The notes: generated by a model not told the origin, from the sequence alone. Positions 1 to 8,092 are shown, counted from the stretch's first letter. The stretch is DNA of 45,361 nt from Streptomyces sp. S.PB5 (GCF_030403745.1 NZ_JAQMWP010000038.1:1-45361), one strand, 5' to 3'. Numbers and translations are program-made.

Positions 1-157
1 GGTGGCCGTTCAACTATGCGGGCACCATCCCGATGCCGGAGCAAACCCCCGGATCAGGTCGAACCCGTACACCACTTCCCTGGACGCAACCGCCCTCTAT
101 AAGGGTCGGTCTTGGCCCGCCTTGGAGTCACGCCCTGCCCTTGAGGACTGCGCGCCC

Positions 158-194
158 CGGCTGCGGGCGGCCGGGCGCCGGCCGCCCGCAGCCG
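158..194 (-). terminator. Strong hairpin terminator after the small membrane protein gene
   Basis: A perfect 17-bp stem (158-174 paired with 178-194) closes a 3-nt GCG loop. It lies 10 bp past the stop codon of the minus-strand gene at 205-465. It is very GC-rich and has no T tract, the usual form of actinobacterial terminators. It could also end a plus-strand transcript entering from the left edge. Confidence 0.7.
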
Positions 195-204
195 AATCAG
201 GCGG

Positions 205-465
205 CTACTGCTGCCAGGGGCCGAAACCCCAACTGGCCAGTCCGGTCACGATAGATACACCCGTCGCAACCAGCGGCGAGACGTACACCGAGAGCAGCGT
301 GCGTCCGCCGAGTTCGACGTGCAGGCCGTGGCCGAACTGGATCTGCAGCCCGCGGCGCGGGACCGGCGCCGCGGGCTCCCGGGCCGCTTCCGCGCCCCGG
401 TCGGCGGGGGTGGGGCCGATGGAGGGTGACTGGCCACCGTCGCGTGTGCCATGGTTGGAGCTCAT
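205..465 (-). CDS. Small membrane-anchored hypothetical protein
   Basis: This encodes 86 residues that I do not recognise as a family. The ATG at 465 was chosen over longer starts because a GAAGGGAA ribosome-binding site sits just upstream of it. The N-terminal half is polar and rich in Pro, Ala and Arg, so probably disordered. Residues about 55-80 form one hydrophobic segment (TLLSVYVSPLVATGVSIVTG) that could be a C-terminal membrane anchor, and the protein ends in WGFGPWQQ. The gene stands alone and is followed by a strong hairpin. Proteins of this size and shape are common in actinophage and plasmid accessory regions, but the function is unknown. Confidence 0.55.
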   Translation of the reverse strand: MSSNHGTRDGGQSPSIGPTPADRGAEAAREPAAPVPRRGLQIQFGHGLHVELGGRTLLSVYVSPLVATGVSIVTGLASWGFGPWQQ

Positions 466-564
466 GTCTGTTCCCTTCGCTGGGTGTAGCCGCCGCTTCG
501 CTGGCCTAGGAACCTGAAGACGGCGGCGTGACGCAGGTCTCCCCGGGGGCGAGGAGACACAAAA

Positions 565-595
565 GGGCCCCACCGTGCACGGCACGGTGGGGCCC
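565..595. terminator. Perfect 14-bp hairpin, orphan terminator
   Basis: GGGCCCCACCGTGC (565-578) pairs perfectly with 582-595 across a 3-nt ACG loop. AAAA precedes it and ACTTT follows it, so it could work in either direction. No intact gene ends at it, so the gene it served may be lost. It also lies about 100 bp upstream of the minus-strand gene at 205-465. Confidence 0.65.
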
Positions 596-889
596 ACTTT
601 GATGTCGGAGACGCTACCGAACGTAAGCCGGGCAGGACAAGCCGATCATGCAGAACTGTGGATCTACGGCCGCCCTGCTTCAAGGTTCTGTCGGATTATC
701 AGGTCCTGCAGATCGCAATGCGACAGGAAGCGATCAAGGCCCCCCACCCGTACGCGTCCTCGGCGGCCTCCGCTACGAGCAGCGTGCCTTGGCACAGAGC
801 TGCGTGCTTCGCAGCGAGATCCATACGTCCTCCCCGGCTCAGCGTCATCGCCCCGCGATCAGTTTGGCAGGGCGTCGCGGGCGATCACC

Positions 890-913
890 TAGGCTCGATG
901 GTGGGCGTGGGGC
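890..913 (+). promoter_or_regulatory. Promoter-leader motif, copy 1 (before the ParB operon)
   Basis: TAGGCT (890-895, -10-like) is followed 8 bp later by GGCGTGGGGC (904-913). This closely matches the element before the scaffold gene (TAGACT, then GGCGCGGGGCC at 36819-36829), including a shared CGAT between the two blocks. Related copies lie at 8051-8073 and 5791-5801. I read it as a -10 region plus start of transcript. No good -35 hexamer is visible. Confidence 0.45.
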
Positions 914-922
914 TGGAGACCC

Positions 923-1591
923 GTGTCCTCTGCCGCCTCCCGCATACCGGCCTCGCTCGCGGAGCTCGCCGTTCCGGTCGACGAACTGGCCCCGTATCAC
1001 CGCAATCCGCGCGCTGGTGATCTCGACTCCATCGCCGAATCCCTGGCCGTCAATGGCCAGTACCGGCCGATCGTCGTCAACCGCGGAACCCAGACAGGGC
1101 GCCCCAACGAGATCCTCGCTGGCAACCACACCTTCAAGGCAGCCAAGCAGCTCGGCTGGGACACCATCGCCGTGACCTGGCTCGACGTAGACGACGACGC
1201 CGCAGCGAAGATTGTCATCGTCGACAACCGCACCAGCGATCTCGCCGGGTACGACACGGTGCTCCTCGCGGACATCCTCACCGATCTCCCCGACCTCCAG
1301 GGCACCGGCTACGACCAAGAGCAGCTCGACCAACTCCTGGACGAGACCGCACTCCCGGCCCCCATCGAGCTCCCGACCGATGGGGCAGACACCGGGACCG
1401 CGGCGACGGTGGACTACCTGCAGTGGGGGTACATGCAGTGGTCATCGACCCGTGTACGGATCACGCAGGCCGAAGTCGAGTTGCTCGACGCGCTGTACAA
1501 GCAGTTCGTCGGCGACCACGACTCCGACCTCGGGTTCGGCTGGCACGTCCTCAACGAGGAGCACCGTGCCGAAGAGGGAGCGGTCGCATGA
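923..1591 (+). CDS. ParB/Srx N-terminal-domain protein
   Basis: The product is 222 residues. GTG 923 is preceded by GGAG at a suitable distance. Residues about 12-105 look like the ParB N-terminal fold: a VPVDELAPYHRNPR opening, then LDSIAESLAVNGQYRPIVVN, then EILAGNHTFKAAKQLG, where the usual ParB GHRR/GHQR box appears as GNHTFKAA. The C-terminal half is acidic and not recognised. ParB-fold domains can bind or hydrolyse CTP and are common in phage and modification operons without chromosome segregation roles; no helix-turn-helix typical of true ParB is visible. The last 4 bp (ATGA) overlap the next gene, a second ParB-domain protein, so the two are translationally coupled and probably act together. 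This is unlikely to be a plasmid partition gene, since no parA is adjacent. Confidence 0.75.
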   Translation: MSSAASRIPASLAELAVPVDELAPYHRNPRAGDLDSIAESLAVNGQYRPIVVNRGTQTGRPNEILAGNHTFKAAKQLGWDTIAVTWLDVDDDAAAKIVIVDNRTSDLAGYDTVLLADILTDLPDLQGTGYDQEQLDQLLDETALPAPIELPTDGADTGTAATVDYLQWGYMQWSSTRVRITQAEVELLDALYKQFVGDHDSDLGFGWHVLNEEHRAEEGAVA

Positions 1592-3027
1592 ACCCGCTCG
1601 ACGTTCGCTTCGACCCCGCCTACCCGCTGTCCAAGCTGCGGCCCGCGGACTACAACCCGCGCCGCCTGTCCGAGGAGTCGTTCGTCCGGCTGCAGGGCTC
1701 GCTACGCCGCCACGGCGTGGTGAAGCCCGTGATCCTGAATGCCGACGGGACGCTGGTCGCGGGCCACCAGAGGACCAAGGGCTTGAAGGCGATCGGCGAG
1801 ACGACGACGCCGGCGATGATCTTGCCGCAGAAAGTGCGACTGCAGGACGAGATCAAGTTCAACCTCCTGCACAACCGGGTCGAGACCGAGTCGTCCGTCG
1901 TGTACGCGGAGCCGGGGCCGATCGGCCAGTGGTGCTGGATTCCGTGGCAGACCATCGAAGTTGAGGAGTCGAAGAACCTACCCTTCCAGCAGGCGATCGG
2001 GTTCATGACCGCCGCCCACGGGCCGTGGGGGTCGGTGGTCATCGACGACCAGGGCCGCATCGTGCTGAACGCCGAGTACGCGGCCGTCGCCAAGGCCCAA
2101 CGCTTCGACATCCTCGCTTGGACCTGCGCCTCCTTCGATGCTGGCCAGCTCGTTGAGGACCTCACCGGCGAGTACGGCGTCTACGACTGGACCGGCCTCG
2201 AAGAGCAGGCACCGGTGTGGAACCAGCACATCGTGCAGCCCAACCGGCTGCGAGAGCACTCCTCGAAGGCCAAGGCGGACAAGGTCCGCTACAAGTCCGA
2301 AGTGTGGGAGCGCCTTGTCCTGCCGTGGCTGACCACCTCCCATCGGGTGGTGGACTTCGGCGCCGGGCACGGAGACTACGCCCGGCACCTCCGCGGCAAG
2401 GGCTACAAGATCCACGACTACGAGCCCTATCGCACCTTGAGGGGCAAGTACGCCGTCGACATCCGCACGATCGTCGGCCAGATCCGCACGATCGAACGCG
2501 AGTTGAGGCAGAACGGCCTCTACGAGGTGGTGGTCCTCGACTCGGTCATCAACGCCACCACATCCCTCGACTACCAGCACTGGGTGCTCACCACCGTCAA
2601 CGCGCTCTGCGCAGCGGACGGGCAAGTCTGCATCGGCACACGCAACTTGGAGCGGGAGCTGGCGTACGAGAACTCCGAGCACTCCATCAGCCGTGACTCC
2701 ACCCGCCTGTCCTTCCTCGACAGCGAGAACGTCGACATGCGGTTTGTGCGCGGCAAATGGCAGCGGATCCGCTACCACACGCCCGAGTCCCTCCTCGGTC
2801 TGCTGTCTCGCTACTTCGAGGACGTACAGATCAGCGACACCACCAGGGCCACCGTCAAGGCCGTCTGCAAGCGCCCCCGAGTCCTACCGATCGAGGAATA
2901 CCGTCAGGCATTCTCGGAGGAATTCAATATGCCCTACCCTAACGAATTCCGACACAACAAGCACGGCGGAATTCTGGACATTTTGATAGAATTGATCGAG
3001 GATAGGAATTCCAAGTTGGAGGGGTAG
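1588..3027 (+). CDS. ParB N-terminal domain fused to a class I SAM methyltransferase-like domain
   Basis: 479 residues from ATG 1588, which overlaps the previous stop by 4 bp. Residues about 10-100 are a ParB-like domain: LRPADYNPRRLSEESFVRLQ, then the box VAGHQRTKGLKAIG. A linker of about 120 residues follows. From about residue 250 there is a Rossmann methyltransferase-like domain with motif I VVDFGAGHGDYARHL and a downstream VVVLDSVINATTS strand. No DPPY/NPPY motif is seen, so a DNA amino-methyltransferase activity is not indicated and the substrate is open. The last about 30 codons use AT-rich triplets unlike the rest of the gene. With its coupled partner this resembles the ParB-plus-enzyme pairs of actinophages that act on DNA or nucleotides. 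Confidence 0.75.
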   Translation: MNPLDVRFDPAYPLSKLRPADYNPRRLSEESFVRLQGSLRRHGVVKPVILNADGTLVAGHQRTKGLKAIGETTTPAMILPQKVRLQDEIKFNLLHNRVETESSVVYAEPGPIGQWCWIPWQTIEVEESKNLPFQQAIGFMTAAHGPWGSVVIDDQGRIVLNAEYAAVAKAQRFDILAWTCASFDAGQLVEDLTGEYGVYDWTGLEEQAPVWNQHIVQPNRLREHSSKAKADKVRYKSEVWERLVLPWLTTSHRVVDFGAGHGDYARHLRGKGYKIHDYEPYRTLRGKYAVDIRTIVGQIRTIERELRQNGLYEVVVLDSVINATTSLDYQHWVLTTVNALCAADGQVCIGTRNLERELAYENSEHSISRDSTRLSFLDSENVDMRFVRGKWQRIRYHTPESLLGLLSRYFEDVQISDTTRATVKAVCKRPRVLPIEEYRQAFSEEFNMPYPNEFRHNKHGGILDILIELIEDRNSKLEG

Positions 3028-3032
3028 AGGAA

Positions 3033-3560
3033 ATGCATTTGAAGGCGGACTCAGAAAGAGTCCGCATAGATATCGAAGCCAGGGCCAGCTACCGCATCAT
3101 GTGGCTGGCGGGCATCCGTGAACTCGACCTGACACAGCACTGTCTGAAGACGTTCGGGGAATCTGACCGACCACACATCAACACCCATCAACGCCGGCAG
3201 ACACTTCACCTACCTGCGGCAAACCCGCCAGTCGCCTGGTACCTGTGTGCGCTACCGATCCCCTGGGACTGGTCCCGCAACGCGCACTTGGCGTTCGAGC
3301 ATACGCCCGGCGAGACCTGGGAGGGCAACGCCCTCGTTCCTGGCCTCGGAGTTCGACTGGCCAACGCTCGCCCCATCCTCGGTTGGGGCGAGCACTCTGT
3401 TCCCCTCGACGCAGACAAGAGGAACTCCCGGCTGTACCGGACCTGCAGGAACTGGCAGTTCGCCTGGTGGCTGCGCCTCAACCGCGACGTACCAGACGCG
3501 CCACCGCTGCCCGGAGGTGATGCAGACGAGAACGGCCCGGAGCAACTGACGTTCGCCTGA
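3033..3560 (+). CDS. Hypothetical protein, third gene of the ParB operon
   Basis: 175 residues from ATG 3033. A GGAGGGG sequence overlaps the end of the upstream gene 5 bp away, so it is almost certainly cotranscribed with the two ParB-domain genes. It is rich in Trp, Arg and His (for example ALPIPWDWSRN and NWQFAWWLRLNRD), with no signal peptide or membrane segment. I do not recognise the family. Its position suggests a partner of the ParB/methyltransferase protein. A 13-bp inverted repeat starts just after the stop codon. Confidence 0.6.
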   Translation: MHLKADSERVRIDIEARASYRIMWLAGIRELDLTQHCLKTFGESDRPHINTHQRRQTLHLPAANPPVAWYLCALPIPWDWSRNAHLAFEHTPGETWEGNALVPGLGVRLANARPILGWGEHSVPLDADKRNSRLYRTCRNWQFAWWLRLNRDVPDAPPLPGGDADENGPEQLTFA

Positions 3561-3564
3561 CCGT

Positions 3565-3622
3565 CCGCACGGTGGACCCGATGGCCAGCCCTCGTGGACC
3601 GCCTACCGAGTCCACCGTGCGG
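3565..3622 (+). repeat. 13-bp inverted repeat after the ParB operon (possible terminator)
   Basis: CCGCACGGTGGAC (3565-3577) is repeated exactly in inverted form at 3610-3622, with a 32-nt spacer. It begins 5 bp past the stop codon of the 3033-3560 gene. The loop is long for a terminator, so a protein-binding dyad is also possible. Confidence 0.45.
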
Positions 3623-3807
3623 TTCTCCGTCTCCGGCAGGGCCAGTGGAGGCAGGGCCTGCGGTCTGTGAAGGATGCGGGGTGCTCCGGGACCCTCGCAT
3701 ATCCCTGACCTGCCAATGTCACCGGGCCTTGGTGAAGGAGGCCCAGCGCCGGTCGGGGAGGTTATCGCCGAGATCCTCGAGGGCGATCCGGACAGCCAGC
3801 GTTCCGT

Positions 3808-3945
3808 GAGGGCGAGGTCTTCCGCTGTCCGGATATGGACTGTGGGTGCGAGCTGACCGTGACGAATGCGGCTCCGCCGACGTGTACGGTGCAGCAAAGC
3901 CCGACGTCCTGCTGCGGCAAGACCATGGTCAAGCAGACCGAGTAG
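3808..3945 (+). pseudogene. Cys-rich zinc-ribbon-like peptide, probably a remnant
   Basis: An open stretch of 45 codons ends at TAG 3943-3945 and reads FRCPDMDCGCELTVTN, then an APPTC segment, then SPTSCCGKTMV. Seven cysteines in C-x4-C-x-C plus a CCGK block are typical of small zinc- or metal-binding actinobacterial peptides. No good start codon with a ribosome-binding site lies upstream in this frame; ATG 3835 would remove the first cysteine. It is therefore listed as a probable remnant rather than a functional gene. Confidence 0.35.
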
Positions 3946-3987
3946 GTGTCCGGCAGGGGCAGCGGGCCACTACGATTCTAGGCAGCC

Positions 3988-4020
3988 CGCCCCGGTGGCC
4001 TCCCCCGTACCACCGGGGCG
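3988..4020 (+). terminator. 11-bp hairpin terminator
   Basis: CGCCCCGGTGG (3988-3998) pairs perfectly with 4010-4020 over an 11-nt loop. It lies 43 bp past the Cys-rich remnant and about 190 bp before the next gene. Confidence 0.5.
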
Positions 4021-4211
4021 TGGTTCGCCCTGAACCATGCTGTGCCGTGGTCAGGAGCGCCTGTCGCGCCGTGGGGGTTATCCGGCTTCGTCGCGCAGGC
4101 GGGTCGGGTCCAGGACGGTGATGCGGCCCCGGGCCAGGCGGAGCAGGCCGCGGTCGGCGCGGGGTAGGGGGCCGCGACATCCGCTGAGTAGGGCGCGGCC
4201 AAGATGGAGCC

Positions 4212-4808
4212 ATGTCTGATGCGTGGATCACTGCAGCCTTTGGCGTGTTCGGCACTCTGGCAGGAGGAGGGCTCACCGGCTTCGTCGGCGCCCGCCAAGC
4301 CAGGCGTCAACAGGAGGTCCACGAGCGAACGCAGGTCCGGGCCTTGGGAGCCGAGCATCACCGGTGGAGGCTGGAGCGTCGACGGGACGCCTACGTGGCC
4401 TATCTCGTCGCGGCCAACGAAGCTCGTCGTACGTTCGTCAGCCTGCGGGGTGCACTGCTGGTCGAGCCATATGAGGAAGCCTCCGTTCGGGCTGCGGTGG
4501 AGGCGTTCCCGCAGGCCGTCCAGGGGATACGGCCCGTCGGCATGATCGTCGCTCTGGAAGGGCCAGCCAGCGTGGCCGACGCTGCGAGAGACTTCACACG
4601 GATCTTCGTACAGCTGTGGGAGTACGTGCAACCGTCCTTGATCAATGCCGGCGCCGCAGCTCGCCAGGACTTCTTGCAGAGGGCTGGCGAGGCCCTCACT
4701 GAACTGACTGAAGCCGAAAGGAAGTTCATCGCCGCAGCACAGCCCGTCCTGGAAAACGGAGGGGCAGGAGCGATGCCGGACACCTCAGCACCCTCTGTGA
4801 CAGCGTAG
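4212..4808 (+). CDS. Hypothetical protein with N-terminal membrane segment
   Basis: 198 residues from ATG 4212, with ATGGAG 4 bp upstream as ribosome-binding site. Residues about 5-25 (ITAAFGVFGTLAGGGLTGFV) form a membrane anchor. They are followed by an Arg/Gln/Glu-rich helix (RQARRQQEVHERTQVRALG) and long amphipathic helices to about residue 180. Such single-pass, mostly helical cytoplasmic proteins are common and uncharacterised in Streptomyces. No enzyme motif is visible. It is a single-gene unit with a hairpin at 4841-4870 behind it. Confidence 0.6.
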   Translation: MSDAWITAAFGVFGTLAGGGLTGFVGARQARRQQEVHERTQVRALGAEHHRWRLERRRDAYVAYLVAANEARRTFVSLRGALLVEPYEEASVRAAVEAFPQAVQGIRPVGMIVALEGPASVADAARDFTRIFVQLWEYVQPSLINAGAAARQDFLQRAGEALTELTEAERKFIAAAQPVLENGGAGAMPDTSAPSVTA

Positions 4809-4840
4809 GGCGAAGCTCGACCTCGCCTCGCGACGCTTCC

Positions 4841-4870
4841 GGCGGGAGTGGCTTCTCCGCCACCCCCGCC
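4841..4870 (+). terminator. Hairpin terminator
   Basis: GGCGGGAGTGGC (4841-4852) pairs with 4859-4870 with one mismatch and a 6-nt TTCTCC loop. It lies 33 bp past the stop of the upstream membrane-protein gene. Confidence 0.6.
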
Positions 4871-4942
4871 GCACCGCCCCTGTACAGCCGGTAAGTTGGC
4901 CCCTCACGTCGTCATCGTGTTGGTGCTGAGGATCGGGGAGCC

Positions 4943-5616
4943 ATGCTGCCGGAGATCGACGTGAAGCAGCATGAATGGCGGATCGCAGACCGGGAGTACG
5001 CCCGGCAGGAGGAACGTCGGGGCCGCCGGTTCGCGTTCACGCACCTTGACCCAGCCCGCACCGCCTTGGCGGTGATCGACATGGTGCCTTCTTCGTCTCG
5101 CAGAACCCGTACTGCCGAGGCATCGTGCCGAACATCAGCCGTCTCGCGGACAGCCTTCGAGCAGCGGGCGGCACGGTCGCCTGGGTCCTGCCGGCGGTGG
5201 GTGAGCGTACGGCGGTGGGCGACGAGTTCTTCGGCCCGGAGATCGCCGAACTCTTCCGCACCTCTGGTGGCACCGGGCCTCTGGCTGACCGTCTCTGGCA
5301 AGACTTCCTGGTCCACCGCGACGACTTGTTGGTGGAGAAGTCCGCGCCCAGCGCGTTCTTCCCCGGCCGCTGCCGCCTTCCTGAGCTGTTGGAGCAGCGC
5401 GACGTGGAAACGGTCCTGATCACAGGCACTGTCACCAACGTGTGCTGCGAGTCGTCGGCCCGTGATGCCAGCACCCTCGGCTTTCGGGTCATCATGGTGG
5501 CCGACGCGAACGCGGCAGGTCGCGATCAGGATCACAACGCCACGCTGCACACCGTCTACAGAACGTTCGGCGACGTGCGTCCCACCCTGGATGTGCTCGA
5601 CTTGATCAAGGGGTGA
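4943..5616 (+). pseudogene. Isochorismatase-family cysteine hydrolase, broken by a 1-bp frameshift
   Basis: Translation from ATG 4943 gives MLPEIDVKQHEWRIADREYA and runs to the core strand TALAVIDM near 5084. The frame is then lost. Reading resumes one frame over as AFFVSQNPYCRGIVPNISRL and continues to TGA 5614-5616. Restoring one base near 5085 would give a single protein of about 224 residues. All three catalytic residues of the family are intact: Asp in VIDM, Lys in LLVEKSAPSAFF and Cys in GTVTNVCCESSA. These enzymes hydrolyse isochorismate, nicotinamide or related amides, and the substrate here cannot be told. A sequencing error cannot be excluded. A shorter in-frame start at 5125 would lack the catalytic Asp. 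Confidence 0.75.
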
Positions 5617-5790
5617 GAGCCCCTGGAAGGTCTGCTGTCGTCCACCGCTGGGGCGGCGTGCGACTGGGAAGTGCCCTTTGGAGCGCCACCGCCGCTCGTG
5701 TCGCTGCGGGTGTCCCTGTGTCCCGGATCGTGATTTTGTGAACGCGCAGGTCACCACGGTTCGCGGCTGAGTCAGGGATCATGGACTATA

Positions 5791-5801
5791 GGCGCGGGGC
5801 C
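5791..5801 (+). promoter_or_regulatory. Promoter-leader motif, copy 2 (before terminase small subunit)
   Basis: GGCGCGGGGCC is identical to the 11-mers at 8063-8073 and 36819-36829. It lies 14 bp before the start of the terminase small subunit gene and is preceded by GGACTATA, a possible -10. The AGGGAG just after it serves as ribosome-binding site. Confidence 0.45.
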
Positions 5802-5815
5802 CAGGGAGTTGTGTC

Positions 5816-6367
5816 ATGGGCCGCCCCAACCGCGCCACCCGGGCTGCCATCACCCAGCGCCGCGCTGACGCGATCGACCTCAAGCTCGCCGGCGTCGACT
5901 GGCTGACCATCGGCCGCAAACTGGCCGCCGACCCGGCCATCAACTCTGACGGTGTCGCATACCCGCAGGGCTACGGCATCGACAAGTACAAACGCGGGCT
6001 GGAACCTCCCACCGACAAACGGCTGATCGAGCTCGCCTGCAAGGACGTCTCCAAGGCCCTCGTCGAGCGCACCACCGCCTTGGACACCAACGCCGATGAG
6101 CTGCGGCAGCTCATGGTGGAGCGACTCGAGCGACTCTTCTTCGGCGTCTACCGCGCCGCGATCCGTAACGGCGACTACCAGGCCGTTGACCGGGCGGTAC
6201 GGATCATCGAGCGCAGCAGCCGCCTCCTCGGCCTGGACCGACCTGCCCGCACCGAACTGTCCGGCCCGGACGGCAGCGCGGTCCAGGTGGAGACGGCAGG
6301 CCTGGACGAACTGGAACGGCTGATCACCCTTGCCGGGGGCGATTCGGGCAAGGATGGCAAGGGCTGA
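5816..6367 (+). CDS. Probable phage terminase small subunit
   Basis: 183 residues from ATG 5816, with AGGGAG upstream. The N-terminal 60 residues (RATRAAITQRRADAIDLKLA, then DWLTIGRKLA) resemble the DNA-binding helix-turn-helix that small terminase subunits use to recognise packaging sites. The middle (about 85-145) is helical and suits oligomerisation. The C-terminus is flexible. The assignment rests on position: its 3' end overlaps the large terminase gene. Small subunits are poorly conserved, so a homology search may not confirm it directly. Confidence 0.7.
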   Translation: MGRPNRATRAAITQRRADAIDLKLAGVDWLTIGRKLAADPAINSDGVAYPQGYGIDKYKRGLEPPTDKRLIELACKDVSKALVERTTALDTNADELRQLMVERLERLFFGVYRAAIRNGDYQAVDRAVRIIERSSRLLGLDRPARTELSGPDGSAVQVETAGLDELERLITLAGGDSGKDGKG

Positions 6368-7892
6368 CGAGGCCGCGGTCCTCCAGCTCTACCGGTCGCT
6401 TCCCGCGCCGCGACGCCGTGAGATTGCCGCAGCCTCAACCCCTGAACTGCGTGGCCGGCTTGTGCGGATCGAGCGCGAACTGGCGATGGACCGTTCGCCG
6501 GGTGCGATGGCCTCGGTGCTCACCGACGGCCGGGAGATGCAGGCCCCCCACCTGGGGCTGATCGACGCTGCCTTTGAGCAGGTCGCGGCTGGGAAGCCGA
6601 CTCGGCTGCTGCTGACCATGCCACCCCGGCACGGCAAGAGCCGCAGGGCCGCGAGATGGGCACCGCTCTGGTATCTGCGGCGGCGCCCGGAGCACCGGGT
6701 GATGATCGCCTCCTACTCCTCCGACCTCGCAGACGATCACGGTCGGTGGATCAGGGACGCGATCCTCACGTACGGTCCGCAGCTCGGCGTCAGCCTGCGC
6801 CCCGGCTCCAGCGCGGCGAATCGTTTCGACCTGGCCGGCACCGAGGGCGGCGCGGTCATGGCCGGTGTCGGCGGCGGGCTCACAGGCAAGGGTGCCCACC
6901 TGGCCGTGGTGGACGACCCGATCAAGGACGCTCAGGAGGCGTCCTCGCCCACGATGCGCAAGCGCCTGTGGGAGTGGTGGCAGGCCGTCCTCCTGACCCG
7001 CATCGAGCCGGGCGGCTCGGTGATCCTGATTCAAACGCGCTGGGACGAAGATGACCTCGCCGGCCGTGTCCTGGCAGATGAGGGCGACCGGTGGACGGTC
7101 ATTGACCTCCCAGCTCTCGCTCTGTCCGAGGACGACGCGCTCAACCGTGCGATCGGTGCACCTCTGTGGCCTGAGCGGTATGACACCGAAGCACTCACCG
7201 AGATCCGCCGCTCGGTCGGCGAGCGGGTGTGGTGGTCGCTGTACATGCAGCAGCCGCGACCGCAGGACGGCGGGGTGTGGCAGTGGCCCTGGATAACCAA
7301 CAACCGCGTCAGTGCCGCACAGTTCCGCGGCATCGACCTCACTCGGATCGTCGTCGCCGTGGACCCTGCCGGTGGCGAGTCCGCCGTCGGTGACGAGACC
7401 GGCATCGTCGCTGCCGCCCGTGACCGTGACGGGCACTTGTACGTCCTCGACGACCGCTCTGGCAACCGGGGCGCCGACGCGTGGGGCCGCGAGACCTGCC
7501 TCCTCGCCGTCGAACTCCGTGCTGACGCCATCGTCATCGAGTCCAACTACGGCGGGGACATGAGCCGCCAGATCCTCAACCAGGCCTGGGAGGAACTCGA
7601 GCGTGAACAGCGCACCGAGAACATGCTCATGCCCGCCGTCCTGTCCGTCACGGCCAAGCACGGCAAGCGTCTGCGGGCTGAGCCGATCGCTCAACTCTAC
7701 GAGCAGGGCCGTGTTCACCATGTCGGCGAGTGGCCGAAGCTGGAACAGCAGATGGTGACCTGGGTTGCTGGTATGGACAGCCCTGACCGGATGGACGCGG
7801 CCGTGCATGCGTTGACGCAGCTCGCAGACCCGGCCGAGAGCGCGGTGATGACCTCGGCCTACCAGGACGGTCGTCTGTCCGGACGGCGCTGA
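6354..7892 (+). CDS. Phage terminase large subunit
   Basis: 512 residues from ATG 6354, overlapping the small subunit by 14 bp; a TTG at 6330 would add 8 residues. The ATPase domain shows Walker A MPPRHGKS (about residues 86-93) and Walker B LAVVDDP (about 182-188), with the coupling segment SVILIQTRW. The C-terminal RNase H-like nuclease domain has VVAVDPAG, IVIESNYGGD and DRMDAA, supplying the acidic metal ligands. The PPRHGKS form of the P-loop is typical of the psiM2/ORF9-type terminases. It would translocate and cut DNA during head filling. The gene looks intact and full length. Confidence 0.93.
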   Translation: MARADEAAVLQLYRSLPAPRRREIAAASTPELRGRLVRIERELAMDRSPGAMASVLTDGREMQAPHLGLIDAAFEQVAAGKPTRLLLTMPPRHGKSRRAARWAPLWYLRRRPEHRVMIASYSSDLADDHGRWIRDAILTYGPQLGVSLRPGSSAANRFDLAGTEGGAVMAGVGGGLTGKGAHLAVVDDPIKDAQEASSPTMRKRLWEWWQAVLLTRIEPGGSVILIQTRWDEDDLAGRVLADEGDRWTVIDLPALALSEDDALNRAIGAPLWPERYDTEALTEIRRSVGERVWWSLYMQQPRPQDGGVWQWPWITNNRVSAAQFRGIDLTRIVVAVDPAGGESAVGDETGIVAAARDRDGHLYVLDDRSGNRGADAWGRETCLLAVELRADAIVIESNYGGDMSRQILNQAWEELEREQRTENMLMPAVLSVTAKHGKRLRAEPIAQLYEQGRVHHVGEWPKLEQQMVTWVAGMDSPDRMDAAVHALTQLADPAESAVMTSAYQDGRLSGRR

Positions 7893-8050
7893 GCAGTAAC
7901 GTGTGGCGTCACCTTGTTCGTCATGCGCATGGGGACTGTGGTGCAATTCCACCTTCCTCATGGGCGCCACGGTGCTGGCGCCGCAATCCGTGTGCCCGTC
8001 CAGTGACCCGCTTTCGGACCGGGCGTCGATCTTGGCGGCGTTCGCTCACC

Positions 8051-8073
8051 TACCCTGAAGGTGGCGCGGGGCC
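8051..8073 (+). promoter_or_regulatory. Promoter-leader motif, copy 3 (before portal)
   Basis: TACCCT (8051-8056, -10-like) is followed 6 bp later by GGCGCGGGGCC (8063-8073), the same 11-mer as before the terminase and scaffold genes. It lies 20-42 bp upstream of the preferred portal start at 8093. This supports that start over the longer open frame. Confidence 0.5.
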
Positions 8074-8092
8074 GACGTTACGGACCTGTCCT

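Larger units (their letters stand above)
466..922. other. Intergenic stretch with no credible gene
   Basis: No reading frame here has both a ribosome-binding site and actinobacterial codon bias. It holds the hairpin at 565-595 and, at its right end, the promoter-leader motif that precedes the ParB gene. The middle (about 600-880) shows nothing I recognise and may be decayed sequence. Confidence 0.5.
3561..4211. other. 650-bp region of probable gene remnants
   Basis: No intact gene is convincing. About 3655-3780 one frame carries a zinc-ribbon-like arrangement (CEGCGVLRDPRISLTCQCH), continued in another frame by EVIAEILEGDPDS. This suggests a short gene broken by frameshifts. A Cys-rich peptide frame follows at 3808-3945 and a hairpin at 3988-4020. 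The rest (4021-4211) shows nothing recognisable. Confidence 0.4.

Noticed and set aside
6435..7970. Minus-strand open frame of 511 codons
   Set aside because: Antisense shadow of the terminase large subunit; no recognisable motif.
7901..8092. Upstream extension of the portal frame
   Set aside because: Rich in Arg, Trp and Cys and unlike a portal; the leader motif at 8051-8073 lies inside it, supporting the start at 8093.
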